Shown here: positions 46,363 through 59,440 of the stretch, piece after piece
How positions within the stretch are numbered: the first letter of the stretch is position 1
Layout: every line of letters begins with the position of its first letter
Assembly: GCF_963576675.1 (NCBI RefSeq)
Contig: NC_088916.1
Span: forward strand, 19,010,501-19,074,500
Direction: 5' to 3'
DNA length: 64,000 nucleotides
From: Euphorbia lathyris
Lineage: Eukaryota; Streptophyta; Magnoliopsida; Malpighiales; Euphorbiaceae
Program-made: the position numbers and the translations under genes
The notes under the pieces: model-generated
The model's input: the letters and a program-made list of their open reading frames with translations, nothing else
Told to the model about the DNA's origin: nothing
The model's database searches: none

Positions 46363-48145
46363 AACATCTCTCTTCCACCCTTATTCCTCCACACACTCGA
46401 TGGTCCAGGTCTCTTTCTTAGGATTTTGGTATGGGGCTCACATTGCAGTCCAGAGGACGCGTGATGTCGTCGATTATTACGGAAAAGATAATTCATCCAT
46501 CATCCAATACGGTTCGTTTTGACGTATCAACGTTTAGTGACTAAGAATCGACCAAATCGAATTGTCCCTTCGAATAACTCATCCTTTGTTATTTCATGAG
46601 ATACGTTAGTTCGGGTTTTGACTCCTTTAGAGCGTATCTCGAATTTAACAGCGTACGAGTTATTCTTTTGGTTCAACCATTCGTTATCGGTAATAATTCG
46701 TTCCTTTTTTATTCGCGTGGGTTCGCGTCTCGATTTTGGATTACAATGGGATCTTTTCGGATCTATCGAGAGACGTAACTACATGTTCGTTTAGTGATGG
46801 TATCACTTTGGATTTTATTTTAGGGAATGAAATCACCGCGTAACGTGTTTGTTTCTAGCGTCAAAGTTCATCGGCTCGTTTTGGCTACGTGAAAAGACGG
46901 TGAGTCTTATTCGAACACGCGACGACCTTTCGGCTAGCAACAAATTTTCTAACTTACGGGATACATCATCTCGTTATGGTTATAGAAAATCAACGTATCC
47001 TTTAATCGCGTGTTTACTCGAAATAGGGCCATTACCGCTCTCTTCATTTAGACACAAACTAGGAAAACACGCTGATCGGACCATATTTCTTATAGTTTTG
47101 GTAATGGTCAAAATGATCGAGCCATTAATCCAACCCACAGTCTGGTCCATATGGCGCAATCACACGGTTTAGCTTAATTCGGTTTCATGACTTTAAGCGG
47201 CGTATATCCCAGTTCGAGGCACGTATTTAACGGCATTGGTCTATTTTCTTTAACTACTCTCAGGATTGATATATATCGTAAATATAGAATGATTTTGGTC
47301 ATTTTCTTTTTATTTTCTTAGCCACTTTTGCGGATACGCCCATTTCTCCTAAGAACGACGCAAGGCGTAACGTAAGAGCTCATTTTTATTCGTAAGGGAC
47401 GGGCCACATTTACGAAACTCTTTACATTACGACAAGGTCGTTCGAAACAGAAATGTTCTTCATTTTCGTTTTGTCATAATCTCGTTTTATCCTAACATAT
47501 TTAAAGAATGTGAATAACGGCTAGCGTTAATATAAACTTTTGAATCGAGGTATAACTATCCTTAATACCGAACCAACTTGTACTAATATGTGCTTATGTC
47601 ACAATGCATTTCCTGAACATGTGCCTTCTTCGGGACACGGAACGGGACCAGACGGGTCGCACAAGTTCATTCATACGAGATGACTAAGTCGTCTTTAGTT
47701 CAAACTGTTTCGACATTTTAGGGTAGTTTATATATCGGTTTAAGAGTATATAGTAACGTATCATTTCATTTTCTTTACGTATTTTAGGATTAGACACGGA
47801 TCATGGCAATTTAAAAACATGAACCGATTCATTTATCACATCAAAAATGGTAACAGGATCCTATGGAAACTTCTAAGGCTACTATATGCTGACACGCTGA
47901 CCGCGGGACCTTACAGGAACGCACGAATTCGCCCATGATCCAAAGGATGGGGACCCTTCGGCGCCTTACTGTAAGAGGGAACTTACACTAGCCTCCAACG
48001 AGCGACAAATGGACCCTCGCCGGAGGTTTCGCGGAAATTACCCAAAGGGTTTGCAATAATGCACATGAATGCATACGGAAAGAAATAATACGATCCGTCC
48101 CCGTTAAGGGCTTAATACACGTCTTCCGGAATCAAATTTCTCACT
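46363..48145 (-). other. Leader of nested element
   Basis: The non-coding leader between PBS and gag, homologous to 26289-28060. It contains an antisense open frame (46849-47172) discussed under rejected items. A segment near 46270-46310 (CACACCACGAATCATGCAT on the minus strand) recurs at 54150 in the outer element just before its gag-like ORF. Confidence 0.7.
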
Positions 48146-48163
48146 TCCCCAGCAGAGTCGCCA
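48146..48163 (-). other. Primer-binding site of nested element
   Basis: The minus strand reads TGGCGACTCTGCTGGGGA, two bases inside the 5' LTR end. It is identical to the PBS at 26271-26288, which means both partners are primed by the same tRNA. Confidence 0.88.
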
Positions 48164-49449
48164 CTTGTAGGTGCCGTGGCCTAATCTCCCGGATGGACCG
48201 GGGGGTGGACACTATTGACGACAGATGCTGTGATTGGCGCCGAAAGCAACAAATCGCGGAATCAAGCTGCTCGGCAGGATCGGAGCCTGGAGTATGGAAG
48301 AGTCGCCACCCACGAATGGGAAAATGAACACCGACCCCTTGTGGGAGACCGATGTGGGTTCGGGAAACTTAGGTACGAGCCGAGAAGGCTAGCTCCTTTC
48401 CGGAGAAAGGCTACTAGGCACCCCGACATTGCCCGGTTATGAACCACTGGCCTCCTACTTAGCGTGTTAGGCGATAGCGGACTAATCGTATACTTCTTTA
48501 AGTTTAAAATTCATTTGAAACCCTTTTCTTTCTCGTTTTGAAAATCATTTGAGCATGTTATAGAAAGCCACATTGATAAAGAATCACCCATTTTGCATAA
48601 ATTTAAAGCGTATAGGAGAGAGAGAGGGAAGGAAGAATAATTGTTTATTTAGTGTGATTTATGCTTTTGAACTACATATTTACTCTAAACTAGTCTCACT
48701 CCCAAAAACGAGTTTATTTAAATGGTTCGTGCCTTAATCGTTGTTGGAACGATTTAGGTACCTTTCAAAACCCCATTAATTTACATGATATCTACTCGAA
48801 CCGTCGTTGGAACGTTTCGAGCACTTGAAAACATAAAGTAAGAAGTCTGGAACTAAAAACTAATCATGCAAGTCCATTTATTTTTGTACAAAACTTTTAA
48901 GAAAACGATTCAAAAACTCCATTATTTACAATGAAAACGATTTTAATTACAAGGTTCGCTTAATCCGTCGTTGGAACGAATTAAGGTTTTAAAACATGAT
49001 ATTTTGGAAATCCATTGAAAATGATAAAGAGTCAAAACCCTTTTATTTACATTTGGAACCTCTAAAAAACCTTTAGCTTAAATAATCAAATTGAAATCTC
49101 TTTTTGTGGTTTATTTCCCCTATTCACTCAATTGAACCTTACTTGAACATATTTACAACCATAAACAAATTAAATCAAAATTCACTCAATAAAAACCCAT
49201 TTAAGATATACATATAAATGTCAAAAGAATAAGAAAAAGAATATATACATATATATATACATTTTTAGCTAAAAATAATATATATCTATAAATTAGAAAA
49301 ACAAGTAAAAGGTACCATATAATATAGCTAAGTATAAGTATAATAATGAAAATAATACTAAGTATATTATATTGTAATCAAAACTTGTAAAAATAATGAA
49401 TAAAGTTTGCAAATAAGGAAAATCACATTTACATCAAAATGGTTTTTAC

Positions 49450-50726
49450 CAATGTTTGAAAAACCGGACCGGACATTGAACCGGTGGGATAAAGGGTTCA
49501 GGAGTCAATGGGTTCAATCGGTTGATCCGGACTGGTTGAACCGGATTAATTTCTAAATAATATATATATATAAATTAATAAATAGATATTATTATTGATT
49601 AAAAAAATAGATATTATTTGTACCAATAATTATGAATATAAAAAATATAAATTCAATATATAATGATGTTTCACGAGAAGATTAGATTAGCCCAAGTTCC
49701 AACATTTCTTTTCCTCACCCTTTAATATTATTTAAAATCTAAAAAAACAAAAATAAAAGGGTAATTAATTTATTAGTCTCTATTATTAGACAAAACACAT
49801 GATAAAGTCTTTAACCTTTTTTTCGATGAACTATTTAGTCCCTAACGTTTTTTTAAGTGAACTGTTTAGTCCATGCAGTTAGACTTTCATAAAGATTTTG
49901 TTAGTCAATTTGGATTTGCATTCTTCTTTTCCTTTATTTTTATTTCCTTTAAACTCTAATGAATCTGAAATCAATTTTGAGTGTTTTTCTTCTTGATTTT
50001 CTCCTTAATCGTTCAAATTCGTAAGCATTTGGTCTGTTCTTTTTCTTGTTCTCCATACAAATAACTTCTTCTTCTAAATTGGATTTCCTCTTCTAAAGTT
50101 TGAAGGTAAATAGTAAAGTGTAATTTAGTTATTTCCGAAGTCATAAACGGTAAAAAAATCTAACAAACAGACGGAATGACTAAACAATTCACTGAGAAAA
50201 AGGTTAGGGACCTTACCATGTGTTTTTGAAAATACAGGGACTAAACAGTGTGTTTTGTCAAAATATAGGGACTAATAAATTAATTACCCAATTAAAACAC
50301 AGAAACTTTATGAACCTTCTATCTTCTTCTTCTCTAATAATAACCTAAACACCTTCAAACTTAATTATCCAGTCGCCGCCTCCATGGATAGTGGGTTCAG
50401 ATCTGTCCTTGGGCGGTGTTTCTTTAATATCACGATCTCTTCCTCCATCTCATTACAACCCACAGTACCTCAAATGAAGCCGGATTTATCAGAGAAATGG
50501 AGGACTTTTCCATCGTTCCTTCGTCGGAGAGCAATCAACTGTCTCTCTTTTTTATCTGTCAACTAACCGGAGTCATTCCGGTTCGCCGGTTTAATACCGG
50601 TTCACCGGTTACTCCGGTTCTTGACGGGTTAACCTCTTTGACCCTAATTACATATAATCGGACCGGCTATCTGACCGGTTCACGGTCGAACCGGTTCGAC
50701 TGGCCGGTCCGGTTTTTAAAACCATG
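49450..50726. mobile_element. hAT-type MITE in LTR, 1,277 bp
   Basis: Perfect 8-bp target duplication GTTTTTAC (49442-49449 and 50727-50734). The inverted ends are CAATGTTTGAAAAACCGG and, from the right, CATGGTTTTAAAAACCGG, followed by CCGGT-rich subterminal words (GAACCGGT, ACCGGTT). The sister LTR (around 32735) shows the empty site. There is no transposase; short ORFs near 50384-50748 are not convincing genes. Confidence 0.9.
49759..50289. mobile_element. MITE nested in the hAT MITE, 531 bp
   Basis: Inverted ends GGGTAATTAATTTATTAGTC at the left and its complement at the right, continuing into matching TTTGACAAAACACA-type arms. The flanks AAAATAAAA and AATTAAAAC are similar but not identical, so the duplication is uncertain. 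The GGGTAA start and long TIRs suggest a Mutator-type MITE. Confidence 0.65.
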
Positions 50727-51728
50727 GTTTTTACATAATATATACTAAACCAGCATTTAATAACCCAAAAACTATTTACTAATTAATTACCTAAAAATCC
50801 AAACAAGTAGAGAAACTATACATATATACACATAGAATTTACAAGGCTAGATTAAATTTAAAAATAGAGTAAATAATTATATAATACATAATTAATAGTC
50901 ATATAACTCAAAAATAATTTTTATAATCATATTACATAAGTATATACTTATGTATACAAAAATCAAATCCAAAAAGGTAAGAAAAGGGGGTTAAAATGGG
51001 CTTTTTAAAGTTCCAGCAGATTTACCGACGGACAATCCGTCAGTAAACTGTACTTAGTGACAGGAAAGGCAGAATTACAGAAACAGTCCAAAAACTTTTC
51101 AAATTTATACAAACACTTTAGATTAGATCTATTCTATCGTTTCGGGCCTCCGAACTACCCAAATCGGATCACAGTCTATAACAGAGGCTCCTAAAACGAT
51201 GTTTTATTTTAAAACGTTATTTAGAAATATTTTCAAAACTTATAACTACGACGTTCTAATCCCGAACTACTTTGAATCGGATCACGGTTCATATTGGGAC
51301 GTTACAACGAAGTTTTTTATTTCAAAGCAAAACCAAATGTTTATTTAATACGAGACGAAAATTAAATAAATACGGAACGATAAATAAAACGTGATAAATA
51401 GTAACTAACTAAATAAATAAAACTATAACATAAATAGATAAAATAAATAGACAAAATAAATAAATAAAATGGGTCTAGTCCTCGGATAATACCTCAAGAT
51501 CGGTATTGACAGCTGGTGTCGGTTGATTCCACGAATTAGGATTTTTTCGGTGTTTTTGGTAAAATATTTAACTTTGGAAAAATTTGGATTTTTTAGGAAA
51601 AAAAATATTTCTCCCCAAAAAAATCACTCTCTCTCTAAAAATGTCTAGAGTGAGAAAACTCTCCAAAATTTCCTCTCCCCAAAATGCATGGGGATCCGTG
51701 CCTTATATAGGCAAGGATCCCCCGTAAC

Positions 51729-51912
51729 TTTGGGCGACGCCCGATTAAAATTGGGCATCGCCCAAAGGGAGTTGGGTGATCGCCCAAGGCAAGTTGGGCG
51801 ATCGCCCAACTTGTGTTGGGCGGTCGCCCAACATTTGTTGGGCGATCGCCCAAGGGCGCTCGCCCAATGAGAGTTGGGCGTTCGCCCAACGATAGTCAGG
51901 CGTCCGCCGAAC
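51729..51912. promoter_or_regulatory. Palindrome array in 5' LTR of nested element
   Basis: The longest of the four arrays: about eight or nine units, for example GTTGGGCGATCGCCCAAC, GTTGGGCGGTCGCCCAAC, GTTGGGCGATCGCCCAAG and GTTGGGCGTTCGCCCAAC. Steps are about 20-23 bp. It lies just upstream of the TATA box at 51702-51709 for minus-strand transcription. Confidence 0.82.
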
Positions 51913-52260
51913 AACGAGCGCTAGGGCTCGCCCGACGACATCAAGCCTCGCCCGACGCGGTCCGGCGCTCGTCGGACCATTGTCGGGCGATGCCGTCCGT
52001 GCGTCGGACCACGCTCGACGCTCCACGGGGGACGCCTGCCCCTCGACGGACGCCCGCCCACCGACCGACGCTCGGCCTCCGGGGCCCCCTCGCTTACCTC
52101 TACGATAGTGAATGCGCCCGTCTTATTAGCGTCGGTTCTCCGAGTTTTCCTGTTTTATTATTATTTCTTTTTTTAAAATTTTCAATTCTTGAAATCAACC
52201 GACTTAGACGTTCATCGTGGGTTTTCGTCACAGGTCCTCCGACTCGGTGTCTACAACGAC

Positions 52261-54060
52261 AGTTTGTTTATATTGTCAAATCCTCGACACACTCCCCCTA
52301 CATCATTGCTACCATTGTCGAGGCGCCCCAAACTTTAAATTTCCTCATTTACGAGTCTGAGACATATACCTATATGTCACTATTTGAGTCTCGCTCGTAT
52401 CAGTGGTATCGAGTTGTTCGTACCACGCCTAAGTCCAACATTTGGCACTTACCTCAAAGGTCTTGGTTTGCGCCTTCGTTACTCCTCAAATCATTCATAG
52501 TGATAGGTTCCAGTCGAACTATCGACGTCTACCCTGTATGTCATCGCTGGTATCTCAAATATCAGTGATGGACCAAATACGTTATAAATATCCACGTAAG
52601 ATCTTTAGGGATTCTCATAAAACATATCATCGTCTGGTTTGCGCTATGAAACAAATTGACCTTTGACACATACCAGGTAAGTCGTCGTTTGCATCTCGTT
52701 GGTACCTCGATCGGATTGGGACACCTCTCATCCTACCAAACACACTGATCTCTGCAAATTCATCGAGGTATTTGTGTCTCTAGCTTGAGTTAATCCTTAG
52801 ACTCCACCCTACGTGTCGATATCGTGTCTAGCTGACACCTCCAATGTTGTTAGGAGGTATCTCTTGAGTCATCTCTGTGCTTCGTCTATGCCTAGAGTGG
52901 GTCAGATAATACATGTGTCGTAACCTATTCATGTTTCGAATCAACCAAACATACCCAGCATGTCGGATTTCCCCCGCGACAGTCAAAATCCCAAAATTAG
53001 GCCATAGCACTATTCATGAGTTGTGTATAAGCCAACCTTGGGGCACATCGAGCGTGGCTCCTATCATGACTTTCGGATACCTCTAAGGCATACAATGCAC
53101 GTCATCGTATTTCCTAAATGCACTGTGTTTCAAACCACTTTGTCGTGACACTAGTGAGCCGAGTAGGAGTGAATAATTAGCACACACCTCGTATATGGAC
53201 ATATGCATCCTATTCGGACCTCGAGTATCGGGTAGGCTGCATTCATTGTCCCGTCGAATAATACCCATCATTGTAATACTTGCTTTCTAAGAAAAGTTGA
53301 CAATTGGCGCACATCATGTAAGCCACTCGCGTCTCCCTTAGGCCTTAACCTATATAGGGCACACCCCGTGCATCACCACCTTCTGCATAGCACACCAAAG
53401 TTCCGTTGGTATGTCTACGTATTTGTATCTTGGGCTTAAACTAACCTTTAACCCACGCCCCCTATATGGTGGTCACATCCCGCTTGCTTATAGTTTAGGA
53501 CACACCTTCTATGTCGGCCTATTTCGGGAAGCTTGTGTTTCCCAGAAATGTGATTCCCTGCCATCAGTATCAATACCGAGTAAACCAGGGACACATGCCC
53601 CACACGTCTTCATCATGGTCTATTCGAGTCTCGCATTATCGAAGATGTGCCATGAGCGTCACATTAGCTCGTGTAACGCCCTGTATCTTCGAAGAACGTC
53701 AGTACAACCGATGATGGCAATCCCTCACATACACCTCATGCATAGTTGCTTATGTTGTTTTCTTAGATCGTGAGTCGTGTCGATGTACCAAGTATGTCAT
53801 TCCCCCCACTCATATCGCTACCCCTCCAACGTATCTACACGTCATGGATACCATCGGGGTACACTCTCATCTACCTAGCGTCCTAGGAAATTTTACTTAT
53901 CATGAGGGTCGTCTCAATCTCACAAGTGTCAGTCGTGTCGAGCGTCATTCAACATTGTAAATCTTGTAAAGCAGTGCAAGGAAAACTTGTGGGGTTCGTA
54001 CTAATATGGGCATAACAGTTGAAATGGTTTCAGGCATCCGCACTTCCAAACAGGTAAGTT
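52261..54060 (+). repeat. Degenerate repeat region of outer element, second half
   Basis: Continuation of 28190-31617 beyond the nested element, with the same style of diverged words (GTCATCG, ACACCTC, ATGTCG, TTGGGGCACAT). No gene visible. It ends before the conserved CACACCACGAATCATGCAT word at 54150. Confidence 0.55.
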
Positions 54061-54308
54061 AGCACAAACGACTGAAGGTGTTGCCGATGGCTCAGAAAAA
54101 AGGGGTTTAGCTCTAGTCAAATCGTGTTTATGTTGTAAGAAATAAAGCACACACCACGAATCATGCATAAATCATACATCCATCGATAGGAGGCACAAGT
54201 AGATAGCTCTGGCATTCGCATCACACGTGCATCTCATCATCAAAATTCATAATGCCTAAAAAGCTCCACTCACCGATCCTTTCTCTTTCCTTATTAGAAA
54301 CCCAACTC

Positions 54309-57113
54309 ATGGCCTAGTCCAGCAATTCAAACCACGATCTTCAGAGTCGCGTGCAAGGGGTTTTAGCCAAATACATCTTTTCTGATGAGTTCAAACGTGC
54401 TCTTAATGATCTGGAGGCTTCTAAGAATGATGGGGTTGAGGGTTCCCAGGAGATGATAGGAGGTTTCAATCTTAGAGCTGAAATTGAGTGAGTTCTTCCT
54501 GATGTCCTTGCTTCAGATGAATTCAAGATAGAGCTGAAAAGGTTGGTCCGGGAGGTCGTGATTGAGTCACTGGTTGCGAAAATCCCGAAAGCTGCTGTAG
54601 AGAAACCTATGTTGTTGGGGTTTAGTGTCCTATAGACAATTGTTGCAGGATACAAACTTATTGTAAATGAATTGTTCTTTATATCATTTGTTTTAATGAG
54701 ATATATGTTTTATAATTATATAAAGGCAACCCCTTTTAAAGCACTAAATAAAGTCTAATAAAAGGAAATCCATAAGTTTGTTTAAAGTGATTATAAAGTG
54801 AGACAAAACTTTATAATAAACTAATAAACTTAAAACCACCCCAAGTCAAGTGATATGTTTAGGATTGATATATCACTGTTGAGACTTGTATGTAACAATG
54901 TCTTCTGTCCGACAGAAAGCTGATCTCACAAGCTTCATATATAAAGATATATGGACAGTTACATAGATCCGATGAAACGTCGTTCATTAGGATTGGGGAT
55001 CCGACTTGAGATAACAGGATGGGTAGATTCATCCTTGTCACTTGTTCATCTCATTGGTATTAATAGGTATAAGTAATCCTCAGACTCAAAGGAATGTTAA
55101 TTAGTCATCCTGAATTACTGAATGTGAGACTTTGATCGCGTGGTCCCACGATCCTTAACAGAGATGACTCTGGGGTGTGAACTGCAAAGGTTGGGTGTCA
55201 CAGGAAGTAATGTCAGGGTAGTTATACATTGGATTGAGCATTTATCACTCCCGACGAATGGGAGATACGTCCAAGGATCGCTTGTGGAAGACTCGACTCT
55301 AAATCCTTGCAAGGTGATAGCTTAAGAGTAGAAATACAGATTTCACTTAACCTATCTATTTGAGTTGACTCGGCCTGTACAAGTAAAACGAACGTCTCGC
55401 TATATGTGACTTGACATCATCCATAGTCATAAGATTCAGTTCAATGATGTAGTTGATAAAGGATCGAATTATACTGTAACTAATACGGAAGGATTAACGG
55501 CAGAATCAACCTGTCTTCTTAACGGACTCTAGGGGAATGATTACGGACATGCCGATAACATGCTCTGTTCATCATTCCGTTATGCAAGGATTAAATATAA
55601 TTCTTGAAGAAATTAATTTAATAGTTGCATACGGCCAGAAGTAGTAAGGACCTAATGGATCACACATAAGACTTGGAAACAAAAGAGAGATGGATATGAT
55701 TAATAAATGGAAGCCCAATTGAGCCCGATAAGGCCCACATATAGGAGGGGGTCGAAATTTATGTATATTAGGGGAAGGAATTAATTTATTCCACTCTTCC
55801 TAATTTGATTAGGATTGTGAAATTAAATTAATTAAGAGATAATCAAGTTAGGAGTTTTAATTAGATTAATATACTCCTATTATTATCTAACTAGGTTATT
55901 TATTATTATCCTAATTATATTGGATATATAGTAAGATAATAATTAGAAATCCTATTCCGAATTGGATTCCTATTAAGTAACCTATTCCTATCTAACTAGG
56001 GTTTAGAGACAAGCTAATATATATACCCCCTTCCCTTTGGAATTTCGACACACACAAACCCTCCCCCTACATGTGATTTTCGAAATTGCTTCTAGAGAGA
56101 GAAAGAAAGAATTCCATCCCAAGTTCGTGGACAAGAATTCATACGGCTTCTGTCAATCGATCAATCTCTTCCATCTCTTTTCTCTTTGATCTTGTGTTGA
56201 TTTATTAGAGGCAATCTATTTTGGTTGCATCTCATAAGGGTTGATTCTAACTTAATCTCACCGTGTTCACGAAAGAAGGAAAACAAACAAAAGGGAGAAA
56301 TTCGTTTTTCTTCACCTACATCAGGTCAGTTCACTATTTCGCAGATTCCCGGAGATTGAACCGTCGGATCGTCGCGAGTTTTGGACAGTAGCTTCTAGAC
56401 ACATTCTTCCACGTTTCCACCGAAGGGATTATCGTTCGGATGTCTGGAAGGTTTGTTTCGAATAGGGGCAGATTGGTAAACAGTTTACATCTCCTTTGAA
56501 GTTGTGGGCACTTCGTTTGCAATGGTAGATTGATCATCGAAAGGTATTTCTTCTTATCCCTCTTTATATGAAATAACGATTAACGGATCCTATGGTTAAA
56601 AGAAAGTAGGCTAAATTTTTTTTATATTTCCGCTGCTATACCTTAGCCTTAATTTCCAACATATGTTCCAGTTCGCGTCACAATCTACCCCACAAACATT
56701 CACTCCACTAAGGGTAGCCTCGCACCATGTTTCACGAACACAACAAGGTCCACACCATCGGGGACATGGGATTGCCAGGGTTGTTCGCCCTCCATCACCC
56801 GCTCAGTATAGAGGGGAGGGAAGGGAGTTCTCCACTTTCACTCAACCCTTATTTGAAGTTTTGGACAGTCTACGAATGCAAGACATACTTCATCCCCTAC
56901 CAGCCACGGGAGGTCCAACCACTGAGGTAGCCAAACGCAGGGGCTACTGCCACTTCTACCAGAGACATGGTCACGAAACAAGTACTTGCATGAGGTTGAA
57001 GCATGAAATTTAAGATCTCATCGAAGCTGGAAAGATAAGTGATCCAGATCCTTCTCAGCAGGTGAAGCCTTCAACTTGTGCTTTGAATGGTGAAGTCTAC
57101 AATGGATCGGGAT
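54309..57113 (+). pseudogene. Gag-like ORF of outer element, split by a solo LTR
   Basis: ATG 54309, but with TAG as its third codon; the frame then runs LQSRVQGVLAKYIFSDEF, AEIE, a second stop, and SDEFKIELKRLVREV to EKPM. Deleting the solo LTR and one TATGT joins this in frame to FQFASQSTPQTF at 56668. The C-terminus has a knuckle YCHFYQRHGHETSTC followed by RLKHEI, a stop, DLIEAGKISDPDP, close to the nested relative's KHEIQDLIEEKKI. No gag core is evident. It is the only protein-like content of this element. It may be an RNA-binding remnant of gag retained after loss of core and pol. Confidence 0.65.
54613..56661. mobile_element. Solo LTR, 2,049 bp
   Basis: Begins TGTTGGGGTTTAGTG and ends TTTCCAACA (TG...CA, TGTTGG/CCAACA). 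It is flanked by perfect TATGT duplications (54608-54612 and 56662-56666). There is no internal PBS, PPT or coding region, so it is the product of LTR-LTR recombination. Removal restores the frame of the surrounding ORF. A TATA-like ATATATAT word (near 56015) precedes a leader-like region. The TGTTGG start suggests a copia element of another family than the one at 3767, not certain. Confidence 0.9.
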
Positions 57114-59440
57114 GAGCTAAAGAAGAAGTTCTCGAGATTGAGAACGCTTATAAAGTGGAAGAACCTGAAGCTTCCTGAAGTAGCATGAGAGAGAGGATTG
57201 CACTTGTAGTCTTTATCCTTGTCTTTTATTTTATCTTCTATCCCACAAGATGTTATGAACCTCATTTTGAATTCAATGAAATTTCGTTTCTGCAAACTTT
57301 GTATATTCTTATCCCAAGCATATGTACCTACATTTGACATTCACTCAACTGAGATATTCCTGCTTATATCATGGATCGGACGTAAGCTCTAAAATATACT
57401 TATTGCTCAGTACTTAACCACTGAAGAGAGAAAATTAAGAGAATAAAAAAAAACAAAAACAAAATAAATCATGAGGACCCTATTCCAGGATCAACGAAAG
57501 GGTTTAGATTTAGGACGACTCAAAGTTTAAAAAAAAGAAGAAGAAAGATGATGATGCTAAAAAGGGCCCAGGGGCAAAGTCAAACCAATCAGAAGTAAAG
57601 GAAAATTATTCAAATAAACCAAAAGCTGACGTGATCAACCAAGAGGCATCAAGGTGGCAAGAGCGGTTGACATTGCCCGAAAAATGGGTAATCAAATGCA
57701 CGAGGAAAGCTCCCTTTAGCAAAGAAAGATCGAAGGTGTAGTCGAACGAAGACAAATGCGGCGACAAAGTTTAAAATTGCGACAAATCTCAAGGGAACCA
57801 ATGAGTCTGTCTTATGAAAATCAAAAAAGAAAGAAAGAAAATCTCGATAGGTTGAAAATCCGCAAAGGACGGCCTATGCAACAATAAGGGACACCCCAAT
57901 AGGTGAAAACCCCACGGGGCGCTTATTTGAAAATTCTGGGGATAAAAGGAGAGAAATAAAATAACTAAAGTGTGAAAACCCGAAAGGGCACGCTTTGGTG
58001 ACAGTGGTTAATAAACTGAGCAGTAAAACAATTCCATATATGCTTGCCAAGTGTTTTATTTGAGCTAGAAGATGGTATTTACGATAAAAACACCAGCATC
58101 AATAAACACCCCATCTCAACGGAAATTACCTCAACACCCATAAACTGATCCAAAATCCAAAAAAAAGAAAGACTATTCTCCTCTCTCATGCTCCCTGAAG
58201 TTTGGTTCCTCTACTCCTCTGTTGTCCTCTCAAGAGTCAAACTTCTACCGAAGTGTCTCTCCTCCAACGGCAGTATCCCTAGCTTGAACGCACATGAAAT
58301 ATCACCTCAAGCCTGTAGGGGCATGCACCCGCATCAACTTCTAACCAACACCAAGATGATAATTTCAATCGGGGGAACGACCCTGCGATCAGATCACCAT
58401 CCATCCTGCTCTGGAGGCTTCTCCATTAACGAAGGCATCAGGCACGGACTCATCGTCAAATGCTCAACCCAAAAGTGGCCCGTGGATATGAACCCTCATG
58501 TGCTATCCGGTATCATTTACAATCAAGAAAAAAGAAAACCCGAACAAAAAGTTGGATTGAAAACCTCAAAAGAGGCGATCCAAGTAAAAGGAGAGATAGA
58601 GAAAATCTATGAGATATAGAAAAGATGAATTGAAAACCCCTACGGGCAGTTCATGCAAAAGGAGAGATAGAGAATATCGGAGAGATCCCGTTATGTCGAA
58701 AACCCGAAAAGGGCGGCTCAGGTAAAAATTAGGGTAAAAATGGATACATCAATCCCCGGTTAAAGGCGAGAGCCCCTTGACACAAGCTCATCAAGACCAA
58801 ATCCCCATCCTCACAACCCTTGGTTTCAAACTTATCCTAGCCCTCCTTGGGGATGGCCTAAAACATCATTTTTCGATCTGAAGCTACCAAAATTCTCCAA
58901 GCCTATGAAAAGGGAATCCATCCGACCATCTCATCCACACATACATAGATTGCATACACACATCCGTATAAAGCAAAATGCATAGGCCACACTTACATAC
59001 ATTCAAACACGCGCACAGTCACATGCATACACACACATAGGTGGCTACACGCATCCATAGATTAGGCTACATCCACCCCTCTACATGCATCACTACACCT
59101 CATCTTTAAGACTAACAAATATCCTCACAAGGGGCGTGATTCGCTCGCTCTATGCAGAAAATCTAGGTAGCAGGATAGCACACCAATCCCCAAACTGTAG
59201 TCCCTTTTAGCCAGCGGTTACGCTAAATAGCGATTGTTATCAAGGGAGGCGACTCCAGACGACAGGGAAAATTTACAAAACAGTGGCACCAGTCAAAATA
59301 CAGACGACAGTCAATAGAAAAATGATTTTTATCCCAAAATGTTTCAGACGAAAGAGCAAAGTTATTCCTACCAATAACTTCAGTAAAAAAGACAGTAACT
59401 CTGGTCGAAAATACAGACGACAGCGTCTTAAAATTCAGAA
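57114..59440 (+). other. 3' region of outer element with hairpin motifs
   Basis: Mostly non-coding. Six units of the form TGAAAACC-loop-GGGC occur around 57849, 57903, 57976, 58557, 58630 and 58697 (for example GTGAAAACCCGAAAGGGC and TTGAAAACCTCAAAAGAGGC). Between 58920 and 59100 a CATACATAG/CACACA-rich run appears. The plus-strand ORF 58188-58619 has no recognisable domain and spans one hairpin unit. No pol or antisense gene remains. Confidence 0.55.

Larger units (their letters stand above)
31618..52255 (-). mobile_element. Tat/Ogre-like Ty3/gypsy element with pol, nested
   Basis: 3' LTR 31618-34257, 5' LTR 48166-52255 and PBS 48146-48163, all on the minus strand. Ends are TGTAG...CTACA. 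It is flanked by ACGGC (31613-31617) and ACGAC (52256-52260), a 5-bp target duplication with one mismatch. The body in element order: leader, gag with several gag-core-like units, protease, G-patch-like linker, RT, RNase H, second RNase H, integrase, hairpin motifs, an antisense plant-mobile-domain gene and a 46-bp minisatellite. It is 20.6 kb (19.4 kb without its hAT insertion). LTRs differ by about 6% in the first 220 bases, so it is older than the Tat element at 11208-21086. Confidence 0.9.
48166..52255 (-). repeat. 5' LTR of nested element, with MITE inside
   Basis: TGTAGGTGCC...GTGTCTACA; about 2.8 kb without the hAT insertion at 49450-50726. TATA box at 51702-51709 (CTTATATA on plus) and GC-rich U3 at 51720-52120. 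The right flank ACGAC (52256-52260) is the putative target duplication. Confidence 0.9.

Noticed and set aside
58188..58619. 143-residue ORF in the 3' region of the outer element
   Set aside because: No recognisable domain, overlaps a hairpin motif, and has no counterpart in the pol-bearing relative; kept only as part of the 3' region.
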